Of a stretch of DNA of 5,435 nucleotides, positions 1 through 5,435 are shown in pieces; position 1 is the stretch's first letter, and the number at the start of each line of letters is the position of its first letter. The DNA comes from CAYQTO01 sp964420455. GTDB lineage: Bacteria; Sumerlaeota; Sumerlaeia; SLMS01. The stretch spans positions 1 to 5,435 of the forward strand of contig CAYQTO010000201.1 of assembly GCA_964420455.1 (NCBI GenBank). The letters run 5' to 3'. The position numbers were made by a program, and so were the translations under genes. The notes beneath the pieces were generated by a model. The model was not told the origin of the DNA, searched no databases, and worked only from the letters and a program-made list of their open reading frames with translations.

Positions 1-1
1 C

Positions 2-838
2 CTCACCCCGCTGCCCCCCCTTGCCGAACGCATCCGCATGGCGCTCGCCGAGGACCTCGGCGGGGACGGCGACATAACCACGGACGCCATTTTTGCCCCC
101 GAAGCCACCGCCCGTGCGGTCATCCGGGCCAAGGAGCGGGGGATCCTTGCCGGCACCGAGTGCGTGCGAATGACCTTCGGGACGCTCGAGGCGGTGACCG
201 TCCACCCGCTGCTGGAGGACGGCGACCCGGTGGATCCCGGCACGGAGGCCTTCCACCTCGCGGGTCCCGTCCGGTCCCTCCTCGCCGGCGAGCGCACCGC
301 CCTCAACTTCCTCCAGCGCCTCAGTGGCATCGCCACCCGCACCCGCGCCTTCGTCCGTGCCGTTGGCGACCGCGTGGCCATCTGCGACACGCGCAAGACC
401 ACGCCGCTTTGGCGCGACATTGAAAAGGCGGCGGTCCGCGCCGGCGGGGGTATCAACCACCGCCTGGGCCTTTACGACATGGTGATGATCAAGGACACCC
501 ATGTGGACGGGGCGGGGGGCCTTGCGGAGGCCATTGCGGCGGTCGCGCACCTGCGGCCGCTGCGTCGGGTCGCCGCCGAGGCCCGCACCCTCGCGGAAGT
601 CGACGCTGCCCTCGCCTCCCAGTCCGTCGACCTCCTCATGCTCGACAACATGTCTCCTGCCGACCTGCGCCTCGCCATCCAGCGCGTGTCCGGCCGCATA
701 CCGGTTGAGATCACCGGCGGCATCACCGAGGAAACCGTGGCCGGGCTCGCCGCCCTCGGAGTCGACCGCGTCTCCATCGGAGCCCTCACCCACAGCGTCC
801 GCGCCCTCGACTTCAGCATGGTCCTGCTCCCCCCATGA
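2..838 (+). CDS. nadC: Nicotinate-nucleotide pyrophosphorylase (quinolinate phosphoribosyltransferase), 5' end cut off by the window
   Basis: This cytosolic enzyme of de novo NAD synthesis turns quinolinate and PRPP into nicotinate mononucleotide, CO2 and pyrophosphate. Numbering from the Met at base 38, the family landmarks appear in order: ALAEDLGGDGDITTDA (2-17), GERTALNFLQRLSGIATRTR (84-103), CDTRKTTPLWR (116-126), AVRAGGGINHRLGLYD (132-147), IKDTH (151-155), AEARTL (180-185), LDNM (202-205), EITGGI (224-229) and VSIGALTHS (245-253). Residues expected to bind substrates by family knowledge are R86, R119, K120, H141, R142, K152, E181 and D203. The frame is open back to base 2, giving 12 extra residues including LAERIR. 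Because Met 38 lies inside the conserved first helix, the true start is probably outside the window. The visible 278 residues are close to the usual family length. Odd details are TTPLWR where TTPGLR is common, and IKDTH where IKDNH is common. The stop overlaps the next start by 4 bases. Confidence 0.95.
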   Translation, partial: LTPLPPLAERIRMALAEDLGGDGDITTDAIFAPEATARAVIRAKERGILAGTECVRMTFGTLEAVTVHPLLEDGDPVDPGTEAFHLAGPVRSLLAGERTALNFLQRLSGIATRTRAFVRAVGDRVAICDTRKTTPLWRDIEKAAVRAGGGINHRLGLYDMVMIKDTHVDGAGGLAEAIAAVAHLRPLRRVAAEARTLAEVDAALASQSVDLLMLDNMSPADLRLAIQRVSGRIPVEITGGITEETVAGLAALGVDRVSIGALTHSVRALDFSMVLLPP

Positions 839-1488
839 CCCCTCCCCACGCGATCTTTCACGAGCCGGTCGAAGTTTACCTCGCACGGCTCGCCACGGGG
901 ACCCTTCCCCACCCCGTCTTCGATCAGATGCACGAGGAGGCCAGCCGCCGAAACTTCCCCATCGTCGGGCCCGAGGTCGGCCGCTTCTTCCTCCAGCTCG
1001 CCGCCATCCATCGCCCCACACGCATCCTCGAACTCGGCAGCGGCTTCGGCTATTCCGCCCTCTGGTGGGCCTTTGGCCATCCGCACGCCGAGATCCACCT
1101 GACCGAATTCAAGCAGTCCAACCTCGACATCGCCCGCGCGTATGCCACCACCGCCGGCCGCACCCACCAGTTCCACTACCACGCCGGAGACGCCCTCCGC
1201 GCCGCCCGCTCCCTCCCCGGCACCTGGGACATCATCTTTGCCGACATTGACAAGAACGAGTATCCCGCGGTGGTCGACTTCGCCGAGGAACGCCTCCGCG
1301 CGGACGGGCTCCTCCTCTTCGACAACATGCTCTGGCATGGCCAGGTGGCCCTCCCCGAGGAGGACTGGGACCCGCAAACCAAGGCGATCGTGGTCACCAC
1401 CCGGCGCCTCTACAACGAGGGGGGCTGGCACACGAGCCTGATCCCGCTGAGGGATGGCGTGCTCCTCGCCGTCCGCGAAGAGGCCTGA
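835..1488 (+). CDS. Class I SAM-dependent O-methyltransferase (caffeoyl-CoA/catechol O-methyltransferase-like, Methyltransf_3 family)
   Basis: The predicted cytosolic protein has 217 residues, the normal size for this family, and should transfer a methyl group from S-adenosylmethionine to a hydroxyl group; the substrate cannot be read from sequence. The SAM-binding glycine motif is ILELGSGFGYSALWWA at residues 64-79. The strand-4 segment DIIFADIDKNEYP (132-144) matches the family's D-x-D-K pattern, and LLFDNMLWHGQV (160-171) matches its DNVLW-G-V pattern. D139, D163 and N164 are the likely divalent-metal ligands by family knowledge. The N-terminal helix with FPIVGPEVGRFFLQLA (41-56) is also typical. 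The ATG lies in an ATGA overlap with the nadC stop, and I see no Shine-Dalgarno sequence before it, so translation probably depends on nadC. Nothing links the enzyme to NAD metabolism beyond position. It could act on a small catechol-like metabolite, but annotation beyond family level is not justified. Confidence 0.9.
   Translation: MTPPHAIFHEPVEVYLARLATGTLPHPVFDQMHEEASRRNFPIVGPEVGRFFLQLAAIHRPTRILELGSGFGYSALWWAFGHPHAEIHLTEFKQSNLDIARAYATTAGRTHQFHYHAGDALRAARSLPGTWDIIFADIDKNEYPAVVDFAEERLRADGLLLFDNMLWHGQVALPEEDWDPQTKAIVVTTRRLYNEGGWHTSLIPLRDGVLLAVREEA
1477..1483 (+). promoter_or_regulatory. Possible ribosome binding site for the TIGR02757 gene
   Basis: GAAGAGG lies inside the last codons of the methyltransferase gene, 4 bases before the ATG at 1488. 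It is purine-rich and resembles a Shine-Dalgarno sequence, but the spacing is slightly short. Together with the TGATG stop/start overlap it favours this ATG over any later start. Confidence 0.4.
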
Positions 1489-2387
1489 TGGCACGCCCCG
1501 GCGGCTCCCGGCGCGAAACCCTCCTTCGCCTCTTTCTCGAGGACCTCCACGCCCGTTACCATCGGCCCCGCTTCCTCGCCACGGATCCCCTCGGCCTTGT
1601 CTACCAATATACACACCCGGAGGACCGCGAGATCGCCGCTCTCGTCGCTGCCGCCTTCGCCTCCGGCAACATTACCTCCATCCGCTCGGTGGTCTCGGCG
1701 ATCTTCGCCACATTGGGCGAGCGGCCTGCGGCGTGGCTTCGCGACCGGCCCCCCGCCCGCCTCGCCGGTGCCTTCCGCGGCATCCGCCACCGCTGGGTCC
1801 GCGAGGGCGACCTCGAGATCTTCCTCGCCATTCTCGGCGAGGCGCTCCGTCGCCACGGCTCCCTGGCGGCCCTCTGGCGCACCGTCGACGATCCCGCCGA
1901 GCCCACCACCGCCCCCGCCCTTGCCCGCTTCGCCGCCGCCCTCCACGCCCTCCCCGTCGATCCCCTCGTCCCACGCCGGCGCACCCTCCGCCGCGCCAAC
2001 GGCACCCAGTCCGATCTCGCCCCTGTCCCCACCATTCTCCTCACCAGCCCCGCCCGCGGCTCTGCCTGCAAGCGCATGAACCTGTTCCTCCGATGGGTCG
2101 TTCGACCGGCCGACCGCATCGACCTTGGGCTTTGGACCCCCTTTGTCGATCCCGCCCGCCTCCTCATGCCCGTCGACACCCACGTCCTGCGCATTGCCCG
2201 CAAGCTCCAGCTCACGCGCCGCAAGGTCCCCGACCGCCTGACCGCCCTCGAACTCACGGCCCGCTTCTCCCGCCTCTCGCCCGGCGACCCATGTCGCTAC
2301 GATTTCGCGCTGGTCCGCGCCGGAATCCTCGACCGCCCCCGCGAGGACCTCACCACCGCCTCCCTCGAACGCGTCTATACACCGTGA
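1488..2387 (+). CDS. TIGR02757 family protein (DUF2400), HhH-GPD glycosylase-like
   Basis: The 299-residue protein matches the uncharacterised TIGR02757/DUF2400 family along its length. The N-terminal part has the helix FLEDLHARYHRP (16-27), a DPLGLVYQY-type segment (33-41) and REIAALVAAAFASGNITSI (47-65). The diagnostic part is SPARGSACKRMNLFLRWVVR (187-206), then DLGLW (212-216), PVDTHVLRIARKLQLTRRK (228-246), TALELTARF (252-260) and CRYDFALVRAGI (269-280). PVDTHVLR resembles the VDTHxxR segment of HhH-GPD base-excision glycosylases such as endonuclease III, where the Asp is catalytic. K195 and D230 are therefore candidate catalytic residues; that is inference, and no activity is established that I know of. 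No Fe-S cysteine cluster is visible. There is no signal peptide or membrane segment, so it should be cytosolic. The ATG shares one base with the preceding stop (TGATG), which makes this the third gene of the nadC operon. Its stop lies 6 bases from the convergent end of mrdA. Confidence 0.88.
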   Translation: MARPGGSRRETLLRLFLEDLHARYHRPRFLATDPLGLVYQYTHPEDREIAALVAAAFASGNITSIRSVVSAIFATLGERPAAWLRDRPPARLAGAFRGIRHRWVREGDLEIFLAILGEALRRHGSLAALWRTVDDPAEPTTAPALARFAAALHALPVDPLVPRRRTLRRANGTQSDLAPVPTILLTSPARGSACKRMNLFLRWVVRPADRIDLGLWTPFVDPARLLMPVDTHVLRIARKLQLTRRKVPDRLTALELTARFSRLSPGDPCRYDFALVRAGILDRPREDLTTASLERVYTP

Positions 2388-2393
2388 CGCGGT

Positions 2394-4271
2394 CTATCCG
2401 CCTGCGGCAATCTCTCCGCCGGCGGGTCCTTCCTCGATGAAGCGGATCAGTTCGCGCGCGATCGGCGCCGCCACGTCGCCCCCATGGCCGTCCGCATCTT
2501 CCACATGCACAACAAAGGCGTGGCGCGGGTTCGTCCGTGGCCAGAAGCCGGCGAACCAGGCGTCCAATCCGCCGCGGCCGTTCTCCGCCGTGCCCGTCTT
2601 GCCACAGACTGCCCACTCGCGGGGAAACCGGGCCTTGTAGGCCGTCCCTTCGGGCCGGTTCGTCGCCGCGTGGAGACCCTCGTGGATGACCGCGAGGTGG
2701 GCGGGCGAAAGCCGGAGGCTTGCCGCATCGCCCGGCGCCAGCGAGCCCGGGTCCTCGAAGCCGACGCCGCGGACCAGTTGCATCTCCCGCAGCCGCCCGC
2801 CCGCCGCCAGCGCGGCGTACGCCCGCGCCACCTGGAGCGGCGTCGCCAGCATGGTCCCCTGGCCGATATACAGATTGGCGGTTTCGCCCTCTCCGGGGTG
2901 ATCGCTCGCGGCGAGCTGGCCCGTCCGCTCGCCGGGCAGGCCGATCCCGGTCGCCTCGCCGAATCCGAACCGACGCACCATGGCCAACAGCGGATCCGGA
3001 CCAAGGTCCGCCGACAGCTCGTAGAAGTACACATTGCAGCTGCTGGCGAGGGCGCCTCTCATTGCCAGCGGCCCATGCCCCGCCCGGTGGGCGCACCACA
3101 TGGGCCGCAGCCACCCGACCGGTTGCCAGGGCCCGTGGCATGTATAGACACGGTCTGCGGGCACGCCGGCCTCGAGCGCCGCCAGGAGCGCAAAGGGCTT
3201 GAGGGTCGACCCGGGGGGGTAGACCCCCTGAATCGCCCTGTTGAGCCAACCGGCCGACTCGCCGTCCACCTCCGCCGCACCCGGCCGCACCGGGTCGAAC
3301 GTTGGTCGCGAGGCCAGCACCCGCACCCCGCCGGTTTCCACGTCGACCACCACCACCGACCCCACGTGGCCTGCGAGGAGGCGCATGGCCTCGGCCTGCC
3401 AGGTGGCGTCCAGCGTGAGGAAAAGGTCCTCGCCCGGGCGGCTCGGCTCGAGGACGATGCTGTCGGCAATGGGCCGCCCGCGGGCGTCGCGAAAGTGCTG
3501 CTCGCGGCCGGGATACCCAGCCAGGCGGTCCTCGAACACTTTCTCCAATCCGGATCTTCCGACATCGGCATCGGGGAGGTAGCGGGGCCTGCGGTAGATT
3601 TCTACTTCCTGCGGTTGTATTTTTCCGACGAAACCGGTTACGTGGGCCAGAATGGAACCGAACGGATATTCGCGTTTGTAAGATTCCGCTACCCGAATGC
3701 CAGGGAAGTCCTGTAAGCGCTCTTCAAAGACGAAGACCTCGGAAAGCGCCGCATCGTCCAGCAGCGTATGCAGGGTCCAGGTTGGCCGGGTCTTAAGAAT
3801 TTCCTCGACCCGTTGGTGGTCGGGAACCCCGGCGAGGGTGCGGACGCGGCCGAGGACCTCGCGGGCACGGGAATCGTTTACACGATACCGTGAGAATCGG
3901 AGGCTGAAGGTCTTGCGGTTGGTGGCAAGAAGGCGGCCGTCGCCGTCCCAGATGTTCCCCCTAGGGTAATCGAGGCGCCGGATGCTCTCCACATTGTCGC
4001 GGACTTTTGCGAGGGAGTCCGGGTGCCAAAGAATGGTTAGTGCCCCAAGTTGCAGGACGATGAGCATGAAGGGGACGGAGAGAAGGGCGAGGAGGAGGGA
4101 TCGGCGAGAGCCGTAGGCTGGGACTTGGGAGAGGCCGCCTGCTTGGAGCGATTTTTTGTTCGGTTTCTTAAGGTACACGCGCACTTTTCTTTCGGTTCTT
4201 GGGTCTAACGAACTTTCCATTTGCGGAACCGGCAAGTTGATCCGAAATTTGACGTTTCTGGGCAGCCGCAC
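2394..4271 (-). CDS. mrdA: Penicillin-binding protein 2, peptidoglycan D,D-transpeptidase of the elongation complex
   Basis: The 625-residue protein is a class B PBP close in length to E. coli PBP2 (633). It should cross-link peptidoglycan in the periplasm during lateral wall growth, with RodA as the usual glycosyltransferase partner. One membrane anchor lies at about 58-81 (LLLALLSVPFMLIVLQLGAL). The dimerisation/pedestal domain includes DYPRGNIWDGDGRLLATN (101-118) and VGRSGLEKVFEDRLAG (237-252). The transpeptidase domain carries all three motifs: STLK (S355 nucleophile, K358), SCN (411-413) and KTGT (558-561). C378, C393, H399 and C412 have the spacing of the PBP2 zinc site. The GTG start at 4271 is preceded by GGGAGGAGG. 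The in-frame ATG at 4220 lacks such a site but would also keep the membrane segment. The cytoplasmic N-terminus before the anchor is about 57 residues, Lys/Arg-rich and longer than in E. coli. FtsI is less likely because of the PBP2-type GHG and zinc region. No mre or rodA gene adjoins it. Confidence 0.95.
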   Translation of the reverse strand: MRLPRNVKFRINLPVPQMESSLDPRTERKVRVYLKKPNKKSLQAGGLSQVPAYGSRRSLLLALLSVPFMLIVLQLGALTILWHPDSLAKVRDNVESIRRLDYPRGNIWDGDGRLLATNRKTFSLRFSRYRVNDSRAREVLGRVRTLAGVPDHQRVEEILKTRPTWTLHTLLDDAALSEVFVFEERLQDFPGIRVAESYKREYPFGSILAHVTGFVGKIQPQEVEIYRRPRYLPDADVGRSGLEKVFEDRLAGYPGREQHFRDARGRPIADSIVLEPSRPGEDLFLTLDATWQAEAMRLLAGHVGSVVVVDVETGGVRVLASRPTFDPVRPGAAEVDGESAGWLNRAIQGVYPPGSTLKPFALLAALEAGVPADRVYTCHGPWQPVGWLRPMWCAHRAGHGPLAMRGALASSCNVYFYELSADLGPDPLLAMVRRFGFGEATGIGLPGERTGQLAASDHPGEGETANLYIGQGTMLATPLQVARAYAALAAGGRLREMQLVRGVGFEDPGSLAPGDAASLRLSPAHLAVIHEGLHAATNRPEGTAYKARFPREWAVCGKTGTAENGRGGLDAWFAGFWPRTNPRHAFVVHVEDADGHGGDVAAPIARELIRFIEEGPAGGEIAAGG

Positions 4272-4377
4272 GCGCTCCGTCGGCCTCCTCCCGAATGCAC
4301 CACACCGGCAACCGGAATTACCGCTGGCTCCTCCCCCGGCGGTGGCATCCCAACGCTAAAGGCTCCAGTACCCCCCT
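4272..4377. other. Divergent intergenic spacer between mrdA and the DUF3800 gene
   Basis: These 106 bases separate two genes that point away from each other, so promoters for both would be expected here or just inside the genes. I find no convincing pair of -35 and -10 boxes on either strand. The most AT-rich stretch is GGAATTA near 4314-4320. A TAA at 4357-4359 is in frame with the DUF3800 ATG and closes that reading frame upstream. A 4-base dyad, CCGG-CAA-CCGG, at about 4305-4315 is too short to interpret. Confidence 0.5.
4284..4292 (-). promoter_or_regulatory. Shine-Dalgarno sequence supporting the GTG start of mrdA
   Basis: On the minus strand this reads GGGAGGAGG, a strong anti-16S match, ending 12 bases before the GTG at 4271. 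The spacing is longer than the usual 5-9 bases, so it supports the GTG start without proving it. The alternative ATG at 4220 is preceded by AACTTGCCGGTTCCGCAA, which contains no such motif. Confidence 0.5.
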
Positions 4378-5292
4378 ATGCACTTTATCTATCTTCAGCA
4401 ATCGGGCAAACCAGTGGAGGGGAGCTCCGGGCGGTTCTGGTCGCTGGCCGGGGTGGCCGTCAGCGCGGAAAACTGGCGCAATCTCCAGCTTCGCGTAAAC
4501 GGCCTCCAGAAGTCTTTCCAAAAGGAAAACTATGTTCCTGGCGTCACCAGAATGAACGCCAACGACCTGTTGCACCCGCGCAACGCCGAGCGGAAGTGGG
4601 CATTGGCCTTTTGTAAGGGCATGGAAAAGATTTCCGCCCACCTCGACATCCACCTGTTTCTGGTGGTCGTGGACAAGCACACAACGGACAAGCCGGCGCA
4701 TCCGAAGTGGCTCCTGCCGCTGTCCTACCACTATCTGGTGAAGCCCATTAACCAGTTCCTGAAGGAGCGGGAGTCCTATGGGACGATCGTGATTCCGCCC
4801 GGGCGGGACGAGGAACGCCAGACGCTGACGGACATGCAGTTTTCCCAGGTATTCAGCCCCCAGGGCCGGAACAGCTGGATCGTGGGGTCGCCGGTGTGCC
4901 AGACGGAGGGCCAAAGCATCGGTCTCCAGGTGGCGGATTTCGTGGCAACGGTTGCCCGCCGCTACCACGAACACGTGTATCCCAAGCTCTTTAACAAGGA
5001 GATTCTGGAGGGATACGACGCCGTGATCAACAGTCACTACCAGGGATTCGTGAAACCGAACACGTATCAGTCCGAGGCGGTGGATCATAAGGGTTTTCGG
5101 ATCCGGGGGTACATTTACCTTTGGAGGCGGGAGCAGGCGGCGAGTGGGGGACAGGCGGGATCGGGTGGTCGGGAGCACCGGGACAACGGGTTCGACGACG
5201 AGCTGGAGGGAGGTGGCGGGGAGAGCCAGGTGGCGGAGGGGTCGTCTTCCTATGGGAGGCGGCGCCCGTCCGCGCCGGAGTCCCAGGAGTAG
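4378..5292 (+). CDS. DUF3800 family protein with altered N-terminal acidic motif
   Basis: The 304-residue protein has the DUF3800 layout: N-terminal strand HFIYLQQSG (2-10), FWSLAGVAVSAENWRNL (20-36), NANDLLHPRN (60-69), the strand LFLVVVDKH (93-101), helix SYHYLVKPINQFLKE (116-130), strand GTIVIPPGRDEE (135-146), and the family-typical QSIGLQVADFVATVARRYHE (179-198). DUF3800 is uncharacterised and, from memory, is considered RNase H-like with conserved acidic residues. Here the usual DESG reads QQSG (Q7, Q8), and the second strand has PPG where an Asp is common; D187 remains. Catalysis, if any, may be lost. Residues 250-304 form a Gly/Ser/acidic/Arg tail that looks disordered. The ATG is the first start after the in-frame TAA at 4357, and a later start (Met59) would remove the first strand. 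No good Shine-Dalgarno is seen; AAAGG at 4358-4362 is 15 bases away. Sampled blocks (50-53% GC) are poorer than the nadC operon, which could mean horizontal transfer. DUF3800 genes often sit in accessory regions, but function is unknown. Confidence 0.8.
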   Translation: MHFIYLQQSGKPVEGSSGRFWSLAGVAVSAENWRNLQLRVNGLQKSFQKENYVPGVTRMNANDLLHPRNAERKWALAFCKGMEKISAHLDIHLFLVVVDKHTTDKPAHPKWLLPLSYHYLVKPINQFLKERESYGTIVIPPGRDEERQTLTDMQFSQVFSPQGRNSWIVGSPVCQTEGQSIGLQVADFVATVARRYHEHVYPKLFNKEILEGYDAVINSHYQGFVKPNTYQSEAVDHKGFRIRGYIYLWRREQAASGGQAGSGGREHRDNGFDDELEGGGGESQVAEGSSSYGRRRPSAPESQE

Positions 5293-5296
5293 CGGT

Positions 5297-5435
5297 TCAG
5301 GAGAGGCGGGGGAGCTTCTCGAGGCGGGGGTGCCAGTCGGGATCGAGGGCGTCGAGGGTGAGGAGGGCGTCCAGGTCGGGGGCGGGCGCGGTTTCCTTGC
5401 GATCGATCACCTGCCAGAACCGGGGGAGGTCCCAT
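5297..5435 (-). CDS. Unrecognised protein, C-terminal 45 residues only (gene runs out of the window)
   Basis: Read on the minus strand from base 5434, a stop-free frame gives 45 residues beginning WDLPRFWQVIDRKE and ending RLEKLPRLS, closed by TGA at 5297-5299. It looks like real coding sequence: eight of nine leucines are CTC, third positions are almost all G or C, and the residues form a plausible mixed helix with regularly spaced Leu and Asp (DLDALLTLDALDPDW). The competing frame starting at the ATG at 5435 gives a Pro/Arg-rich product typical of an out-of-frame shadow, and it would overlap the DUF3800 gene. The stop here lies 4 bases past the convergent DUF3800 stop, a normal tail-to-tail layout. 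The fragment is short and contains no motif I recognise, so no function is offered. Its codon use resembles the nadC operon rather than the DUF3800 gene. Confidence 0.72.
   Translation of the reverse strand, partial: WDLPRFWQVIDRKETAPAPDLDALLTLDALDPDWHPRLEKLPRLS

Noticed and set aside
472..1614. A 380-codon minus-strand open frame opposite the nadC 3' end, the methyltransferase and the start of TIGR02757
   Set aside because: It spans three well-supported + strand genes and is rich in Gly, Glu and Arg with no recognisable motif.
2370..2391. Inverted repeat CGCGTC / GACGCG with a 10-base loop at the convergent ends of TIGR02757 and mrdA
   Set aside because: Its position suits a bidirectional terminator, but the stem is only 6 bp, there is no T-run on either side, and short GC dyads are frequent in this DNA.
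2398..2428. GC-rich dyads (CCGCCTGCGG and CCGCCGGCGG) at the mrdA 3' end
   Set aside because: They lie inside codons for the PAGGEIAAGG tail and have no T-run, so they are more likely codon composition than a terminator.
2484..3716. A 410-codon open frame on the + strand opposite mrdA
   Set aside because: It lies wholly antisense to a gene with all PBP2 motifs. The product is Arg/Pro/Gly-rich and matches no family, as expected for a shadow frame in high-GC DNA.
4272..4377. Search for sigma70-type promoters, operators or a riboswitch in the divergent spacer
   Set aside because: No hexamer pair with proper spacing, no long dyad and no conserved RNA motif was found.
4318..5178. A 286-codon minus-strand open frame opposite the DUF3800 gene
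   Set aside because: It looks more protein-like than most shadows, but the + strand frame has clear DUF3800 motifs (FWSLAGVAVS, VVVDKH, GLQVADFVA) and this frame has none that I recognise.
5250..5435. A 61-codon minus-strand frame starting at ATG 5435
   Set aside because: The product is a Pro/Arg run typical of a shifted frame, and it overlaps the DUF3800 3' end. The adjacent frame ending at 5297 is far more plausible.
5297..5435. Possible AbiEii-type nucleotidyltransferase C-terminus, suggested by the WDL near the start of the fragment
   Set aside because: Three residues are not evidence, and the catalytic part of such a protein would lie outside the window.

Overview
This is a gene-dense, high-GC bacterial window with five recognisable protein genes and the 3' end of a sixth. 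I see no rRNA, tRNA, CRISPR array, insertion sequence or phage module. Most coding sequence is very GC-rich (60-base blocks counted by hand in the 3' half of mrdA give 68-75%) and favours CTC for leucine and GCC for alanine. The families and this composition would fit a high-GC Gram-negative such as a member of the Verrucomicrobiota. That placement is an impression from style, not a phylogenetic result.

Left part (1-2387, + strand): three tightly packed genes read as one operon. They are the 3' portion of nadC (quinolinate phosphoribosyltransferase, NAD biosynthesis), a class I SAM-dependent O-methyltransferase, and a TIGR02757/DUF2400 protein that looks like a distant helix-hairpin-helix DNA glycosylase relative. 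The first two overlap by 4 bases (ATGA) and the second and third by 1 base (TGATG), so translation is probably coupled.

Middle (2394-4271, - strand): a full-length penicillin-binding protein 2 gene (mrdA), convergent with the first operon and only 6 bases from it. PBP2 is the monofunctional transpeptidase of the cell-elongation machinery. All three active-site motifs and a probable Cys3-His zinc site are present. No mreC, mreD or rodA gene is adjacent. The first third of this gene is clearly poorer in GC than the rest.

Right part (4272-5435): a 106-base divergent spacer, then a DUF3800-family gene on the + strand (4378-5292). Its usual N-terminal DESG motif reads QQSG, and it ends in a Gly/Ser/acidic low-complexity tail. 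Four bases later a convergent gene on the - strand (5297 to the window edge) ends. Only its last 45 codons are visible and I do not recognise it.

The left half is ordinary housekeeping. The DUF3800 gene and its unknown convergent neighbour form the only accessory-looking part, and the DUF3800 protein with altered putative catalytic acids is the most unusual item. I do not see enough to claim a new defence or mobile system.
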